DNA of 64,000 bases from Rhabditophanes sp. KR3021 (Eukaryota; Nematoda; Chromadorea; Rhabditida; Alloionematidae), in NCBI GenBank assembly GCA_963281155.1, contig CAUJLY010000006.1, positions 8,060,001-8,124,000 on the forward strand. The letters run 5' to 3'. The notes below the pieces were generated by a model. It did no database searches and was not told where the DNA came from. It saw nothing but the letters and a program-made list of their open reading frames with translations. This document shows positions 11,031-22,730 of the stretch, piece after piece (positions within the stretch are counted from its first letter, which is position 1; each line of letters opens with the position of its first letter). The translations under genes were made by a program, and so were the position numbers.

Positions 11031-12418
11031 CGAGGATATTATGTTAATGTTTCGTTAGCACAAGCAAATATTTATATATACTGATGTTAGATGAATAATA
11101 TTAATTTTTATGTGATCTAAGACTTGCCTTTAATTAATGTATATTTTATCCGAGCTTATGACAACAGTGTAGTTAGAGTAAAGCTGTGTCTGCCATCCAG
11201 TATCATTCATTTCACTTAGTCATTACCCTCCACAGTTTGATATATTATTGTTGTTGAGCGTGCAAATGCAATTTTTATCATAATTTTACATTAGTCTGGA
11301 GAAATATAAGAATATCTCTGCAAATAATAAATTAAGGCATAAAAAGAAACGTTGGCGGATCAAAAAAGTTTGAAAATGACATTTTGATATATTATTACAA
11401 CGATGCACTTACTGAAAAGTTTCTAAATTAGAAAAAGGTGATCTTAAGTTTGAGAAAATTGATGGGCTTTGTAAGGGCATTAAAATTAATGATAATTAAA
11501 AGACCATCGTTTAAAGGAACACTTTATTTTGCCAATAAAAGTTAAGGATAGATTGAGTTATTTCAGATAACAAGGATAAATCATTAAAAAAATATTTAAA
11601 ATCAGCTCAAAATTGAAAGTACGAAAATGGATTCATTGAAACAGATGCTCCATTCACTTGTGTAAAATATATTTGAAATGATCAAATCATGTATTTGCCA
11701 ATATGATATGAATTTAAAGAATTACACAACTATTTTGAATGCCTTATTAAGTATTGAATTGAGAATTCTAGTTTGGTCATAGATATGGTTTTTGAGGAAT
11801 CATCTTTCGCAGAGCCAAATTCGAAAAAATAAATTGCTTTCAATTTGATTTAAACACGTATTAGTTTTCATGAGATAAAAAAGGTAGTCGAGCATAATAT
11901 TCAGCAATCAATATTTTAAAATCACAAATTAGTTCAATTTTTCATTCAGCAAAATAAATAAACATTTATATTTTTCAAACGAAAATAAAATCTAGCTGAA
12001 ATTTACGAGAATTAAAGCTTCAATCATATTTTGTCAGCGAAGAAATGGTGAGGCATAAATATTATGACATTAATTAGTCTTGAAAATCACTATGCAAAAT
12101 TTCATAACCATTGAACTTGGTATTAAGCCAGAAGCCATCCATTTAAGTTCATTTGCAAGTTGAACAATAATATAAATATACATACCCATTTGTAAAGGCG
12201 GATTGGTTAGAATTAATTCAAAATGTTTCATTACAAGAGTTTTTCAATCTTCAGCTTCCAGGAAGTATAAATGTCAAAAAAGATATGATATTTGAATTAA
12301 AAATAAAATTAAAAGAATCTATGTTATAATATTTTACGTTACATTTATGACAATTTAAATCTTTGTTTGTTTAATTATAAAATTATAATACAATTTAATC
12401 TTCTGGATTAATCCGCAA
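11031..12418. other. Intergenic spacer, nothing recognised
   Basis: About 1.4 kb of A+T-rich sequence upstream of the peptide gene and of tRNA-Gly. No coding exon, repeat or RNA recognised. Confidence 0.55.
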
Positions 12419-12489
12419 GCGTTCGTGGTTCAGTGGTAGAATGCTCGCCTGCCACGCGGGCGACCCGGGTTCGATTCCCGGCGGACGCA
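12419..12489 (+). tRNA. tRNA-Gly(GCC)
   Basis: A complete cloverleaf can be folded. The 7-bp acceptor stem is GCGTTCG with CGGACGC (one G-T pair) and the discriminator is A. The A box reads TGGTTCAGTGG, the anticodon arm is CTCGCCTGCCACGCGGG with anticodon GCC, and the B box is GGTTCGATTCC. There is no intron. A run of T follows at once, as expected for a Pol III terminator. Confidence 0.97.
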
Positions 12490-12490
12490 T

Positions 12491-12501
12491 TTTTTATTTT
12501 T
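12491..12501 (+). terminator. Pol III T-run after tRNA-Gly
   Basis: An uninterrupted T stretch starts one base after the tRNA discriminator, the usual RNA polymerase III stop. Confidence 0.75.
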
Positions 12502-14678
12502 GAAAAACGTACCCACTACAAATAAATTATCTAATTAATAACTTTACACATTGCGATTATTTTATAACCATAATATTTCTTCTTTGATATATTAATTGTA
12601 TATCAGATAAGCCAACATTTACTTATATTAAATGCATTTTATTCGAATATTAATGTGATACTTATTTAGTTTAATGTCATTTCCAAAAATATATGATAAT
12701 ATGAGTTAAATGAAAATGAATTTTTAAGAAAAAAGCAATACTGTGTACGATAGATTAATAATATGAAGTATTGTATACTATTATAATTTTTACTTTATTG
12801 TTGAAAAATGCTGATTTTCGAACTTTGATGTTTGAATAGCTGAATCGTTTTAAGGGTCGTAAAATTAAGAAAAATATTTCATTGAACCCTTGTTATTACA
12901 ATTAATATTAGGCATAGAATCTGTGTCGGATTCCAAACATGACAATTACAACGATTGTTTTCCCCCAGTAATGAAACAAAGTCACTACTTGCCCAAAACA
13001 TGAAATGTCCAAATTGAATATATCTTCTACCAAGGCTTGAAAGGTAATGCAAAATCTTACGAAAAGGTAAGAGAACATGCTTAAAAAATAGCAAGTTTAT
13101 ATTAATATTGTATTATCTTACATTAGGATAGCGAAATTCATCACGGATGCGTCTTTGTTTTCAAAACTGCAACAAAATATAGTAGAAGTACCGAAAACCT
13201 GAAACTAAAACAAGTGAAATTGTGTTTTTTATTTGAACGTAAGAGATGAGGGTTTGTATACGCGATTATTGGGCATCTTAGGTAGGATGGCGCCTATCAT
13301 AAGGTATATTTATTATCCATCTTAAATATTACTTTAAAATCAGACAAATTGCAGATTTCCATCAAATTATAAGCTTGTCGAAATGTAACATAACTTGTAA
13401 TAATATATCATCTTAATCATATTGTTTGACGCGAAGGAGGCAAAAAAGTAATAAGTACAGAGGTAGAAGATATGAGAAGCTAAATTGTATTTGTTCATAT
13501 AAATACAGAATTGATATATTGCATTATATTCTCAAACAAGAAGAAGGAAGCCCTTTAAGTGCATTAATTGCACATCTACTCGAATATAAAGTAAATTACA
13601 AGGTAATTGCCACCTTTAAGATAGTTTATGTGCAGTAGTTTTTAATGGGAAGATAGAATATTATTTTACCTTAAATTACAAATGTCGAGCAATAAAAATG
13701 GGACATATTATATGAAGTATGGATACTTCAATATCTAATATTTTTTGCATCATTATTGCAAATTTATTGCTTATTACAAAAATAGGTGTTTAAGATTTTT
13801 AAAAAATCTTGTATATGACATTAGCATTTTTTACCGTATAAAATCTAGTAAGGCAGCGTATTTTACTTTTGAAATATTGTTAAGATTAGTCTACAGCCAT
13901 ATCCCGCATTATTCAATCATTTCCGGTTTAGTTCATTTTTCCGATCCTATCGGTAAAAAATGCATCTTTTTGTTATAACACTGATCTGTCACGGAATTTC
14001 GTATACTCAAATGGGTATACTAGAGCATGATTATATTAAAGGTTTATTAGAAAAAAATAGCTACATATTTTTTAATAATTCTTTTTATATTATGAAAATA
14101 AACAATTTTTGACGCATAAAATATTATTGCAAATTTCTTTTGACGAATCGAAGTGATTGAGTTGTAAAATAAATTTATACTGTGCTAGGTATATTAATAA
14201 AACTTGCACTACATTCATGAACATCATTTTCATCCGTCAATGCTGTATATGTCGGTGACGCATGGGTTTCGAAATCATTGTTATTGCATTTAAATCCGTT
14301 AATGTTGGAACAAATGGATAAAAAAATGTATTGAATTTGTACGAAAATCATATAAACCCAAACGGTTCTTTGGAGTTTCTTAACAGAAGAATGATGAAGT
14401 TAAGTGACAATGGTTTAAAATGATATTAAAACTTTGCAAATAATTATACTGTATCAAATAAAACGGTCAAATTTTACATTTTGGTCCTCAACAAATCTAA
14501 GTACATATTTGTTTTGTTCATTTACTATACGTGAATTTCCTCACAAACACGCAGAGATTAATCTTAATTTCCAAAAGGTATTTAAATTAACTTGTGCACC
14601 TGAACAACTTTTTAATGAATATTTTATCAAAATTGAAAAGGAAGGCAAATATATGGAGTTAAATAAAAAGTCAATGAA
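12502..14678. other. Gene-poor spacer with a few coding-like scraps
   Basis: About 2.2 kb between tRNA-Gly and the 3' end of the CUB/vWA gene. Open frames of 60-80 codons (for example 13426-13638 and 14434-14682) and exon-like bits near 12911-13250 occur, but none has a convincing start, family match or full splice chain. They are treated as chance or decayed sequence. Confidence 0.5.
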
Positions 14679-16514
14679 TTAAGAGTCAACAATACAATTA
14701 TCAAAAGTTATTTGTCCACCATAATAAACTTTAGTTGGCCCAGTTGTGAAAACAACTTTAACAAATTTTGAATCTGGAATTGTAACATTAAGACCAGAAA
14801 TTTGATGTCCCGAAATAACGCTGCGAAGATTGCTGTTGTCATCAAAAATCGAAATTAAATCTTTTTGCGGTTGAATGTCCATATTATTAATTGTAACAAC
14901 AATGGGGACGTTAATATCAATTATTTTGCAAAAGGTTGTAATTTTCATGTTATTGCAATATCTTCTACCTTTTTTGTTGTTTCCGTAAATAATTGGAAAG
15001 ATTGCAGAATTCTTTGTTGTTTCGGGCATAGATTCATTTTTTGCGCATAAGACGTTTCCATCGAGTAATACTTTTACAAACAATTCCTCATTATTGATAT
15101 AATTATGGAATACGATTAAATTGGAATCCGTTCCACTGAATTTAATACCACTTAATAAATATATCTCACTAGCTGTTTTGTTTTTATTAAAATTAACAAA
15201 CACTGGGTGGATGTCCGCTAAATTTAAGTTATGGTCACTTCTGAACTCATCTTTCTCAGCTTCTCCGATTATTATATCTTCATTATCTGTAACTATAATT
15301 GCTAGTCGCTGCGTATTTTGTCTAACTATCTTAGATTCTTCAAAAATGGTATTAAGAAAATGACCTAATGAGTTGATGTAATATCCATTCCCTACATTTT
15401 CCATAGTTGGGACCATGTTTTTTAAAACAAGTTGCAGTGTATGTTTATTCAAATTCCACCCGTATGGTAGTGCAACTTTGTGGTTATACAAAATAATATT
15501 AACTCGTGCACTTTCAGACTGAATGAAAGGTGAAATGGTTAGAGAGTTGACGACATTTATCGCAATCTCGATTAACTTGGCAAAATTCTTGGAATTAATG
15601 TCAAGTATTAAAGCGATATCTCCATCGAAAATATATATTTTTTCAATAAAAATATTCTCTGAAAGATAATGTGTGCTTTGTGGTGTTTTGAGAGAACTAC
15701 TAAAATGCTGTTTATTAAAAGTGGAAGGTGATGTTTGAATAGTTGTTGTTAATTTAGGTCCTGTTTTTGTAACATCAATCGAAATAAAATTAGTATCTTG
15801 AGTAGAAGTAGTACTTGTAGTAATTACTTGTGTGGTGGTCGATGTAGCGGGTATTTTTGTAGTTGTAGTGGTTGTTGTTTTGGCTTTTGCCGTAGTAGAA
15901 GGTGTTGTTGTGGTCAAAGCCGTAGAATGTGTATATGTGGTCAAAGCTGTAGATTGAGCCTGTGTAGCCGTAATTGTCGTTGTGGCGGCTTCTGTTGATG
16001 TAATAGTAATTAATTCAGGGAGGATAAAGGGTGTTTTTGCTGTAGTAGTTTTAATTCTTAGCGATGTAGTTCGATGCTTTGTACTAGTTGCATAAAAAAT
16101 AAAAGTCGGAACGTTTTGAGTGATATCTGGACTTATTTCTAAAACAATGGTCACAAACTGAGAATGAGATGGAATAGTTTTTGTCAATTCACTATTTTCA
16201 GTATTTCCGTCCAATTCAAAGTATGGCTCTGTTGCAATGTCATTGCCATCATAAAATTTAAGCGTTGCTTTTGAATTTAAGAAATTTCTAACATAATATA
16301 TGTTACCTCCAACACCTTTATTCCCCTTAGCCTCAATTGTGTAGATACACCTCCCCGGATTACAAGGGAGAGAGGTTACATTATCTCTTGGATGATAGAG
16401 CACCGAAAATGCATGTAGTGTGGTTAGTTTTGGTTTAGAAAAAGGTGAGCAATTACATATAGCTGAAGCATGACTAATAATACTGGCCAACGAAATAAAA
16501 TAGAATAGCAACAT
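14679..16514 (-). CDS. Secreted CUB-like / Thr-rich / vWA-like protein, single exon
   Basis: An intronless frame of 611 residues with a signal peptide (MLLFYFISLASIISHASA). Residues about 20-150 resemble a CUB domain (CNCSPFSK start, ATLKFYDGND, ATEPYFELDG, FVTIVLEIS). A mucin-like stretch of Thr/Ser/Ala (about 160-280) follows. Residues about 295-470 look like a von Willebrand A fold: ALILDINSKNF, ARVNIILYNHKVALPYGWNL, QRLAIIVTDNEDI, IHPVFVNFNK. The first metal-site motif reads D-x-N-S-K instead of D-x-S-x-S, so metal binding is doubtful. The tail (CNNMKITTFC ... YYGGQITFDNC) looks like a second CUB-like module. Such proteins are common in nematode intestine-secreted and innate-response families. 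The role here is inferred only from that architecture. Confidence 0.8.
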   Translation of the reverse strand: MLLFYFISLASIISHASAICNCSPFSKPKLTTLHAFSVLYHPRDNVTSLPCNPGRCIYTIEAKGNKGVGGNIYYVRNFLNSKATLKFYDGNDIATEPYFELDGNTENSELTKTIPSHSQFVTIVLEISPDITQNVPTFIFYATSTKHRTTSLRIKTTTAKTPFILPELITITSTEAATTTITATQAQSTALTTYTHSTALTTTTPSTTAKAKTTTTTTTKIPATSTTTQVITTSTTSTQDTNFISIDVTKTGPKLTTTIQTSPSTFNKQHFSSSLKTPQSTHYLSENIFIEKIYIFDGDIALILDINSKNFAKLIEIAINVVNSLTISPFIQSESARVNIILYNHKVALPYGWNLNKHTLQLVLKNMVPTMENVGNGYYINSLGHFLNTIFEESKIVRQNTQRLAIIVTDNEDIIIGEAEKDEFRSDHNLNLADIHPVFVNFNKNKTASEIYLLSGIKFSGTDSNLIVFHNYINNEELFVKVLLDGNVLCAKNESMPETTKNSAIFPIIYGNNKKGRRYCNNMKITTFCKIIDINVPIVVTINNMDIQPQKDLISIFDDNSNLRSVISGHQISGLNVTIPDSKFVKVVFTTGPTKVYYGGQITFDNCIVDS

Positions 16515-16821
16515 TATTGTTTAGTGATTATAGTACGAAAGAAAAATAATTTTACTTACTGATGAAGAAGTAGATCTCAATCTACGTATAAAAAGGCCTT
16601 CCATTTACAGCTCTTTTTAAACAACACTTCATTCAGAGGTCCCATCAAAAACAATTAACAATGTTTATTAGTTTAAAACACAATGTCAATATGCAACAAG
16701 TAGGTTTACTTAAAAATACTCCGAATAAAAACATTTCAAAGGAATCCTACAATGAGATACAATTTATTGAAATGCTACAATAAAATAAAAAGCTACAGTG
16801 CAGTCTATTTAAATGGAGTTT
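16515..16821. other. Spacer, promoter of the CUB/vWA gene
   Basis: 307 bp between two minus-strand genes. A TATAAAAAGG motif on the plus strand at about 16586 is followed by a 40-codon plus-strand ORF (16661-16783) and AATAAA. That length is at chance level, so no gene is called. Confidence 0.45.
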
Positions 16822-17364
16822 TTAAGGTGTCAGAATTATGCTTACAAATACTATCGTTATCATAAAAGCTAGCATAGCCAGAAAATTAAAAATTCTGGAT
16901 TCTTTGATTTCAGGAACTGCGTCAATGATCATTGAATCCCCATCAAGTAACACATAATCGAAAACATTACCATCGAGAGGAACGTTTCCAAATTGAGGGT
17001 AATTGGTTTCAAGTTCCTCCACATATAAACCATTTTCTAGAACGCGGGAATCAATGTTATATTCCAGTAAAGGTTGAACAATATTGTTAGGAATTCTGGT
17101 CATTGCTCCTGTACGGTAGCCAACATTAATATCAGTTATCGTTAGGGAATTGCTTGGTTCCGGTGTTTTGCTTTCAAGTTCTTGAACATTCAATGGAAGA
17201 GGCATGATTATGTTCTCATTTTGATCCAGGATTTGATTGCTTTCCAGTACAACTTGTGGGATAGATTGCCCTCCATTAGCTACGAATGGATCCTAAAAAT
17301 AAGTGTTATATCTACATAGGCTGGATAAACTTACTCCAAAGTAATTTAGAATTCCTTCAATCAT
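16822..17364 (-). CDS. Small C-terminally anchored protein, 2 exons
   Basis: Exon 17364-17335 (10 codons) joins 17292-16822 in phase 0 across a 42-bp intron (gtaagttt...tttttag), giving 166 residues. There is no signal peptide. The polar N-terminal 140 residues are acidic and Asn/Pro-rich. The protein ends in one hydrophobic helix (FLAMLAFMITIVFVSIIL) four residues from the stop, the layout of a tail-anchored protein with its body in the cytosol. The family is not recognised. A start at an internal Met (17205) is possible, but the upstream exon keeps the frame and has good splice sites. Confidence 0.7.
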
Positions 17365-19625
17365 TGTCGTTGAAGCCTTTTCTTAGGACTCTATAATGTT
17401 CAATTTAATAAATATACGGTAGTTAAATGATGTGAAGCAACATAATATGATTTTTTTTAATTAATGGCGGTAACTTTTAATATTAAATTACAAAGATTGT
17501 GGTCAAAATTTAAAATATTCCCAACTTACAATACAAATAATTCCAAGGAGAAATTTTGTTTCCTAGCAAATATCAAGACACACTATGCCAACAAAATTAT
17601 GGTTGTTTGACACGGTATATTACGTCTATATGAATCTACCTAAAATAAGATTTATGCTTATATGTGCATCAAAAAATTAATATTGTTTTAAATAATTATT
17701 TAAATCAAGAGTCTTGGTAAAAGATAGTGAGGTCAGAAATATTAAGTAGACAACTTTTATGATGTCAGTTTATAAAAAAGTGAAACGAAGTAATTTTATC
17801 CTAAAGACATGAATGTAGTTGAACACTCTAGGACTAAATAATAAAATTGCCTAAGAAACTTATTAGAATTTTTAGGAAAAATGAGAATATAGGATCATTG
17901 TGTAAAATTTATATCTTACTACTTCTTTTAAGTGAAAGACCGAAGCTTTACCTAAGAAAGATTTCCTAAAAGACATGATTCTCGCTTCTATTTATCTAAA
18001 GCAGTATTTATGTCATGTTTAATGTCTAAATTATACAATTAGTAATATTTATTTAAGCTCCTTATTTACTACATATGTCAAAAAAGATAGATTATGTTAG
18101 AGTAAATTAAACCGAAACACCCACATTATATAAAATGAAAAGATTGAGGCAGGTGTATACATTAGTTGAAATAAAGGAAGGGGGGATATGATATAATTTT
18201 TAATAATAACGTGGCATGTGAATAATTCATGCCAATATAACATTTAGAAATTGGCAAAAAAAGTAAGTAGAGGTACAAAACCTTGTCTCTAAAAAATATA
18301 TAAGTCCTATTAAAAATAATTGGCAACACATCCTTTTGCATAACCTTCAATTTAGGAAAGTTGGATGATGGTTATACATTCTAAAATGATAAAAGTAGAT
18401 AAATAATCACAAAATGTTTGTTTTTAACGATTTTATTATGATATCTTGAAGTTTCATCTATTATAAGTAAGTGTATTCAATAAACTTTTAACTTTTTTTA
18501 AGTTTTATTGAAAATCTTAGAAGATAAGCGTTAAAAGGCACGAAACTTTAATATGGCGATTTTTTATTTTGTTTTGCTTTTTCCGGAAATAATGACATGT
18601 AAAAGTTATAATTGAACAAGTCATATCGTTAGTATATTCATTCTAAAGAAGATAAAAAGTTATGTAGAATGATATATGGCATTGGTTATTCTTACCTATT
18701 AGTGATGGAGAATGGATAAAATTAATAACATGGTATATACGTTAAAGTCATAATAATTACTGCCCTTACGGCATATAAGATAAGCTCCTCCTTGTGGCAT
18801 TTATATGATCATATACGGCAATACATAATGTAAATAACTTTTTTTATCAATTTGGATAACTTGGGCAATCAAAGATTGATTAAAAAGATATTTGTTAGCA
18901 AACATGGAGAAAGATGAACTCTACGCATGACAAAAATTGCTCATTGGATTGATAATCTAAAAATATAATAGTAATAATTGTTTATAGCCTTTTTGGATAT
19001 GATCTTAATGAACATTAGTCATTGACAATAAAAAGCAAAAACGTTTTAAAAGAAAGCGTATATAAGAAGGTAATTGTAAAGAAGAATGAGGATCCTTCAA
19101 AAGGATGTTAGATTGAATTTTTCTCAAGATAAGAAACTCTAAAAAAAATGTTTTAAAATAATAAGATATGATAGTTTAGAGCAATTAGCTTACTTATTGA
19201 ATATTTTTATTTAATTCATGTCAAAAAATTCTTATTTATAAACAAATTATTACATTTAGGGAAAAAATTTAAGCAACTTTTCTAATAAAATGCTACAATT
19301 GGTTATTAAAACATTTATTGATAAGTAAATTAATTATTTTTGGAGCAGAACATTTGTTTTTTTGTGTTTCTTGGCCAATTGGAAGTATACCCGGTTGTTT
19401 TTCATAATTGGTTATTTAGCTTGAATACATATTTCATTTTAACATCTATTGAGAAGTCCAATGGATTGTATACATTAAAAGAAGTATCTTTTCGAATCTA
19501 GTTAGCTCCTGTTTAATTTAAAACAAGGCAATTGGGATGGTTTTAAATAATTTGAGCATAAACATTTAAAAAAATGTCGTTAATTGGTAATATTTTAATT
19601 TGTACAGTTTAAGAACCATAAATAG
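17365..19625. other. Gene-poor spacer, nothing recognised
   Basis: About 2.3 kb of A+T-rich sequence between the tail-anchored gene and CNEP1. Only chance-length ORFs; no RNA gene or repeat recognised. Confidence 0.55.
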
Positions 19626-20548
19626 CTATTGAATTGGTGGTAAGTGCATATTTCGACTCAAAATTGATCTAACATCCGCTGTGAACCTAAGAGCATCCAG
19701 AAATGGTAGTAAATCAAGTAGACATGTATCCTTTGGGTCATTAAACCACGATCTAATTGGAATTGCATTATCTAAAAAATTAAATCAAAACATGAACATA
19801 AATTAAAACAACTTGCTTTTAAAGTGACGATAAGCGGTTGGTGAATTGTCAAGAATAAAAACAGAAGATAAATCATCGTGAATGGCAGATAGATCTTTAG
19901 TATAGCCATGATAATCAACTGTACAGTGTTGTCTGTAATACTTGCGAATAAAATATCCACGGCCCTTGTCTAATCTGTCTGAAACAGCTGATCCATATAT
20001 CTCCATACTTGCTGTAAATATCACCAAATCATACCATTGGCTGATTATACTTAAAAAATAATCAACATGGGGACGCAAGTGAACAGAAAACCGTACAGGA
20101 TGACGATCTATTGTAACTTTGAGTATGAAATCTGGAGGACAATTCGGTTTTGGAGCCATTCGCGAGTTGTTGTCCAAATAAGAATGTATCAGGGTTTCAT
20201 CGAGATCCAAGACCATTACTTTACGGGGGACGTGCACTAAATTCAGTTAAATCAGCAGTAAATAAAACTTTAAACATACATAATCTCTGCAATAATACTG
20301 CCGAACAATCTATCACAGGCTCATATCTTATAACTTGATATTGTGTATACTAGAATGGTCATAAAATCAACAATAAAACAAACACGTACCTTTCTGTATT
20401 GCTTATAAAATAGAAAATAAAAAAAGTGATATAAACTAATGAAGAAAAAGAGAAATCTGTTGAAAAATCGTTTCATCGATGTTGATAGTTTATTATCACT
20501 TCCACCTAATACATAATCATTCCGATGATATTGAAGGCCGTTGTTCAT
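19626..20548 (-). CDS. cnep-1: CTD nuclear envelope phosphatase 1 (Dullard), 4 exons
   Basis: Exons 20548-20390, 20349-20280, 20236-19817 and 19771-19626 give 264 residues, close to the animal family length. The N-terminus holds one membrane helix ([17 protein letters not shown]), followed by the Dullard-specific linker [12 protein letters not shown]. The FCP1/SCP catalytic domain carries the nucleophile motif [11 protein letters not shown], then [40 protein letters not shown] and [11 protein letters not shown]. The protein ends with the conserved WFNDP...[28 protein letters not shown]1 dephosphorylates lipin at the nuclear envelope and ER and so controls phospholipid synthesis and nuclear membrane growth. 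The last intron has a GC donor (see findings). A ttttag acceptor lies 32 nt before the ATG. Confidence 0.95.
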
Positions 20549-21135
20549 AATTATGATTAACCCGTATGAACCACGATACCTAAAAATCAAAATTAAGTTA
20601 AAATAGGTGGTAAGAAGGAAGATAAAGTAGCAATTAAGTAAATACAAATAAGAGGACTCAAATATCATAGTTAAATTTGCGCCAAAACGAACGGATATAC
20701 AGTTGAAATCAAAATTTAAAAGGCTATTCGTAATGTTGTGGTTTTGCCAAGACTCACTTTTCCAAAATGTTTATCGTCTATATAAGTTAAGACAATGAAG
20801 ACTACATAAAGAGGCAGGAGAGTATGGCGAGAATGCATCATTTAGAATAAATTAATGGCAAAAACAACAATTAATGTCGCTATATTACGCCTTGATTAAA
20901 AGGTAACTATTGGTCGTGATCTTATCAAATTAAATCGTTGCTTAGTTAGGTATATACATACTAGCTATTGGTACATATGTAATTGTGTAAGTGATCAAAG
21001 ATAACGGTAAAATGAGAATTTTGTAACAAAATTAGTCATCCAATTGAACGAGTTTTAATCAATGATTATTTATCAGACAACGCTTTATTAACAGCAATTT
21101 TTTTGGTATTTATTTGTTTGCAAAAAATATTATTA
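20549..21135. other. Spacer between CNEP1 and leishmanolysin genes
   Basis: About 590 bp holding the promoter of the minus-strand phosphatase and the 3' end of the protease gene. No further feature seen. Confidence 0.5.
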
Positions 21136-22535
21136 TTAGCAATAAGTAATTTGTGCATTATTTTGGGCAGTAAATTCATATTGTATTAGATTATGTATGA
21201 CACCTGTAACCATAGGGCAAAACCGATATTCGGGTCCAGAACCAAAAAGACGAGGATCATAATACCCAGGTTGAATATTACCTGATTCGGAAAGTGTTTT
21301 ATTGGGTAAAGATCCTTCTATCATTATAAAATTGTTTATGCTGACCCTATTACAAGTGCTAGGCAATGTTCTTTTGAAATTTGAATAATTGAAGCAATTG
21401 TAGATCGGAACGCCTGGATACAATGATATTTGATACTGTTGAGGATTTGAACAAAAGGGGAATTCTCTGTGAGGTCTTTCTTTTATATAATCAAAACAAC
21501 TTCTTTCTAAGAATGTACAACCCCAATTTTTACCATACCAGTAATGTTTGGATTCCAAAGCAACTAACTGTTTGTTAAATCTATACCACTGGTTTTTACC
21601 AGTATAAGTTTCTTCCAAAATAGTAGCACTGATTTCAGTTAAATAATTTCGGCCAGAACTTGCCATGGGAGTCATTAATTCATTCCCAAAGATATATTCA
21701 CTTAAATGATGTAAATGTTTTCCATCTGCTTCAATTTTTGTCAAGGTGTCACATCCAAAATGTTTTCTTACAAATGGTAAAGCTTTACTCGAATGATCGA
21801 GAAAATACCTTGTAAGTTTTGAACTTTTCGTTGATGGGTTCATATAATTCCAAACAATCGTATCACTGTTGAAATTTGCTGCATTTTTGCTGTTAAACAA
21901 ACCAAAACCTAGTGAGTGCATTATCTCATGCCTCATAACATCCCAAATTGATTTTCCACTCCACCCTGAAGACCTTTGACAAATATAAAACCTTGCTAGA
22001 AGGGGTCTTTGGTCTGGTGGTGCATTTAACAGTTTACAAGGCGCGGCGGAACCCAGTTTGAATTTGTGGTGTTTTAGTCCACATTCCTGATGATCATTAA
22101 CCATAACATGCAAAACAAAGTTAGCATTGAACTTCCTGAAATCTAATAATTGGCCCCTTGTTTCATAATTTTGTGAAAAAGTTGTCTGCTTTATAGAATC
22201 AAATGTAATTAAACGCTTAGTACTTGTGGCAAAATTCTCTGAACCAGCGCATTGTTTTAATTCATTTTCATGTAGAGAATGGGGATTGGAAATTTTTCTT
22301 ACATGCAATAAACGTTGCATATTTATAACAGCATTTTTTAAAGCAATCTAAAATTCATTTAAATTATAAAACAACAATTTATTACTTTAAATTGACCACT
22401 TAGCATCTTATCCTTTGCTATCGTATCAACGACTAATATTTTTAGTGGCTCCCATGTTACATTACTTTTAACAAAGCCATTAAGCGAGAACATAATACAT
22501 GTAGAAAGATAAATAAAGCCCCAATAAAGATTCAT
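21136..22535 (-). CDS. Leishmanolysin-like (M8) zinc metalloprotease, 2 exons
   Basis: Exons 22535-22386 and 22347-21136 encode 453 residues starting with a hydrophobic leader (MNLYWGFIYLSTCIMFSLNG). The zinc motif HEIMHSLGF starts near residue 190, with Glu as general base. The third His ligand probably lies in GKHLHHLSEYIFGNELM, and the Met-turn is LMTPMASSG. Many Cys (ECGLKHHKF, GCTFLERSCFDY, PFCSNPQQY, RFCPMVTG) match the disulphide-rich M8 C-terminal half. The family comprises cell-surface or secreted endopeptidases. In invadolysin-type members the catalytic core follows a propeptide, but here only about 60 residues separate the leader from the mature-like part, so little or no propeptide is evident. 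It is an active protease by motif; its substrate is unknown. Confidence 0.93.
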
Positions 22536-22730
22536 TTTTAAAATATGTAATTAATTTCATTATTTGAGAACATATAATTTTTATATAGCAACTCTTGCTT
22601 TCCTATTTATTAGATTAATCATGGTTATGATATTTAAATGGTGTTAGTCATAATTTCAAGACTGGATTTTAAATTGCGTTATTTTATTAGAAATGGTTTG
22701 ACAATATTTCGACATTGAAGTCTGAACAAA

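Noticed and set aside
12911..13638. Possible exons on the plus strand (12911-13250, 13426-13598)
   Set aside because: Some splice-like junctions can be drawn, but no start codon, signal peptide or recognisable domain results, and the pieces do not form one continuous frame.
14434..14682. 82-codon plus-strand frame overlapping the end of the CUB/vWA gene
   Set aside because: It begins at a non-ATG codon and no upstream exon or family was found. Its last bases overlap a well-supported gene on the other strand.
15798..15998. Cys/Arg-rich frame antisense to the CUB/vWA gene
   Set aside because: It is the antisense shadow of the Thr-rich mucin codons (ACA/ACT read in reverse) and not a gene.
16661..16783. 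40-codon ORF after a TATAAAA motif with AATAAA behind it
   Set aside because: The length is within chance. It lies in the promoter of a minus-strand gene and has no signal peptide or conserved motif.
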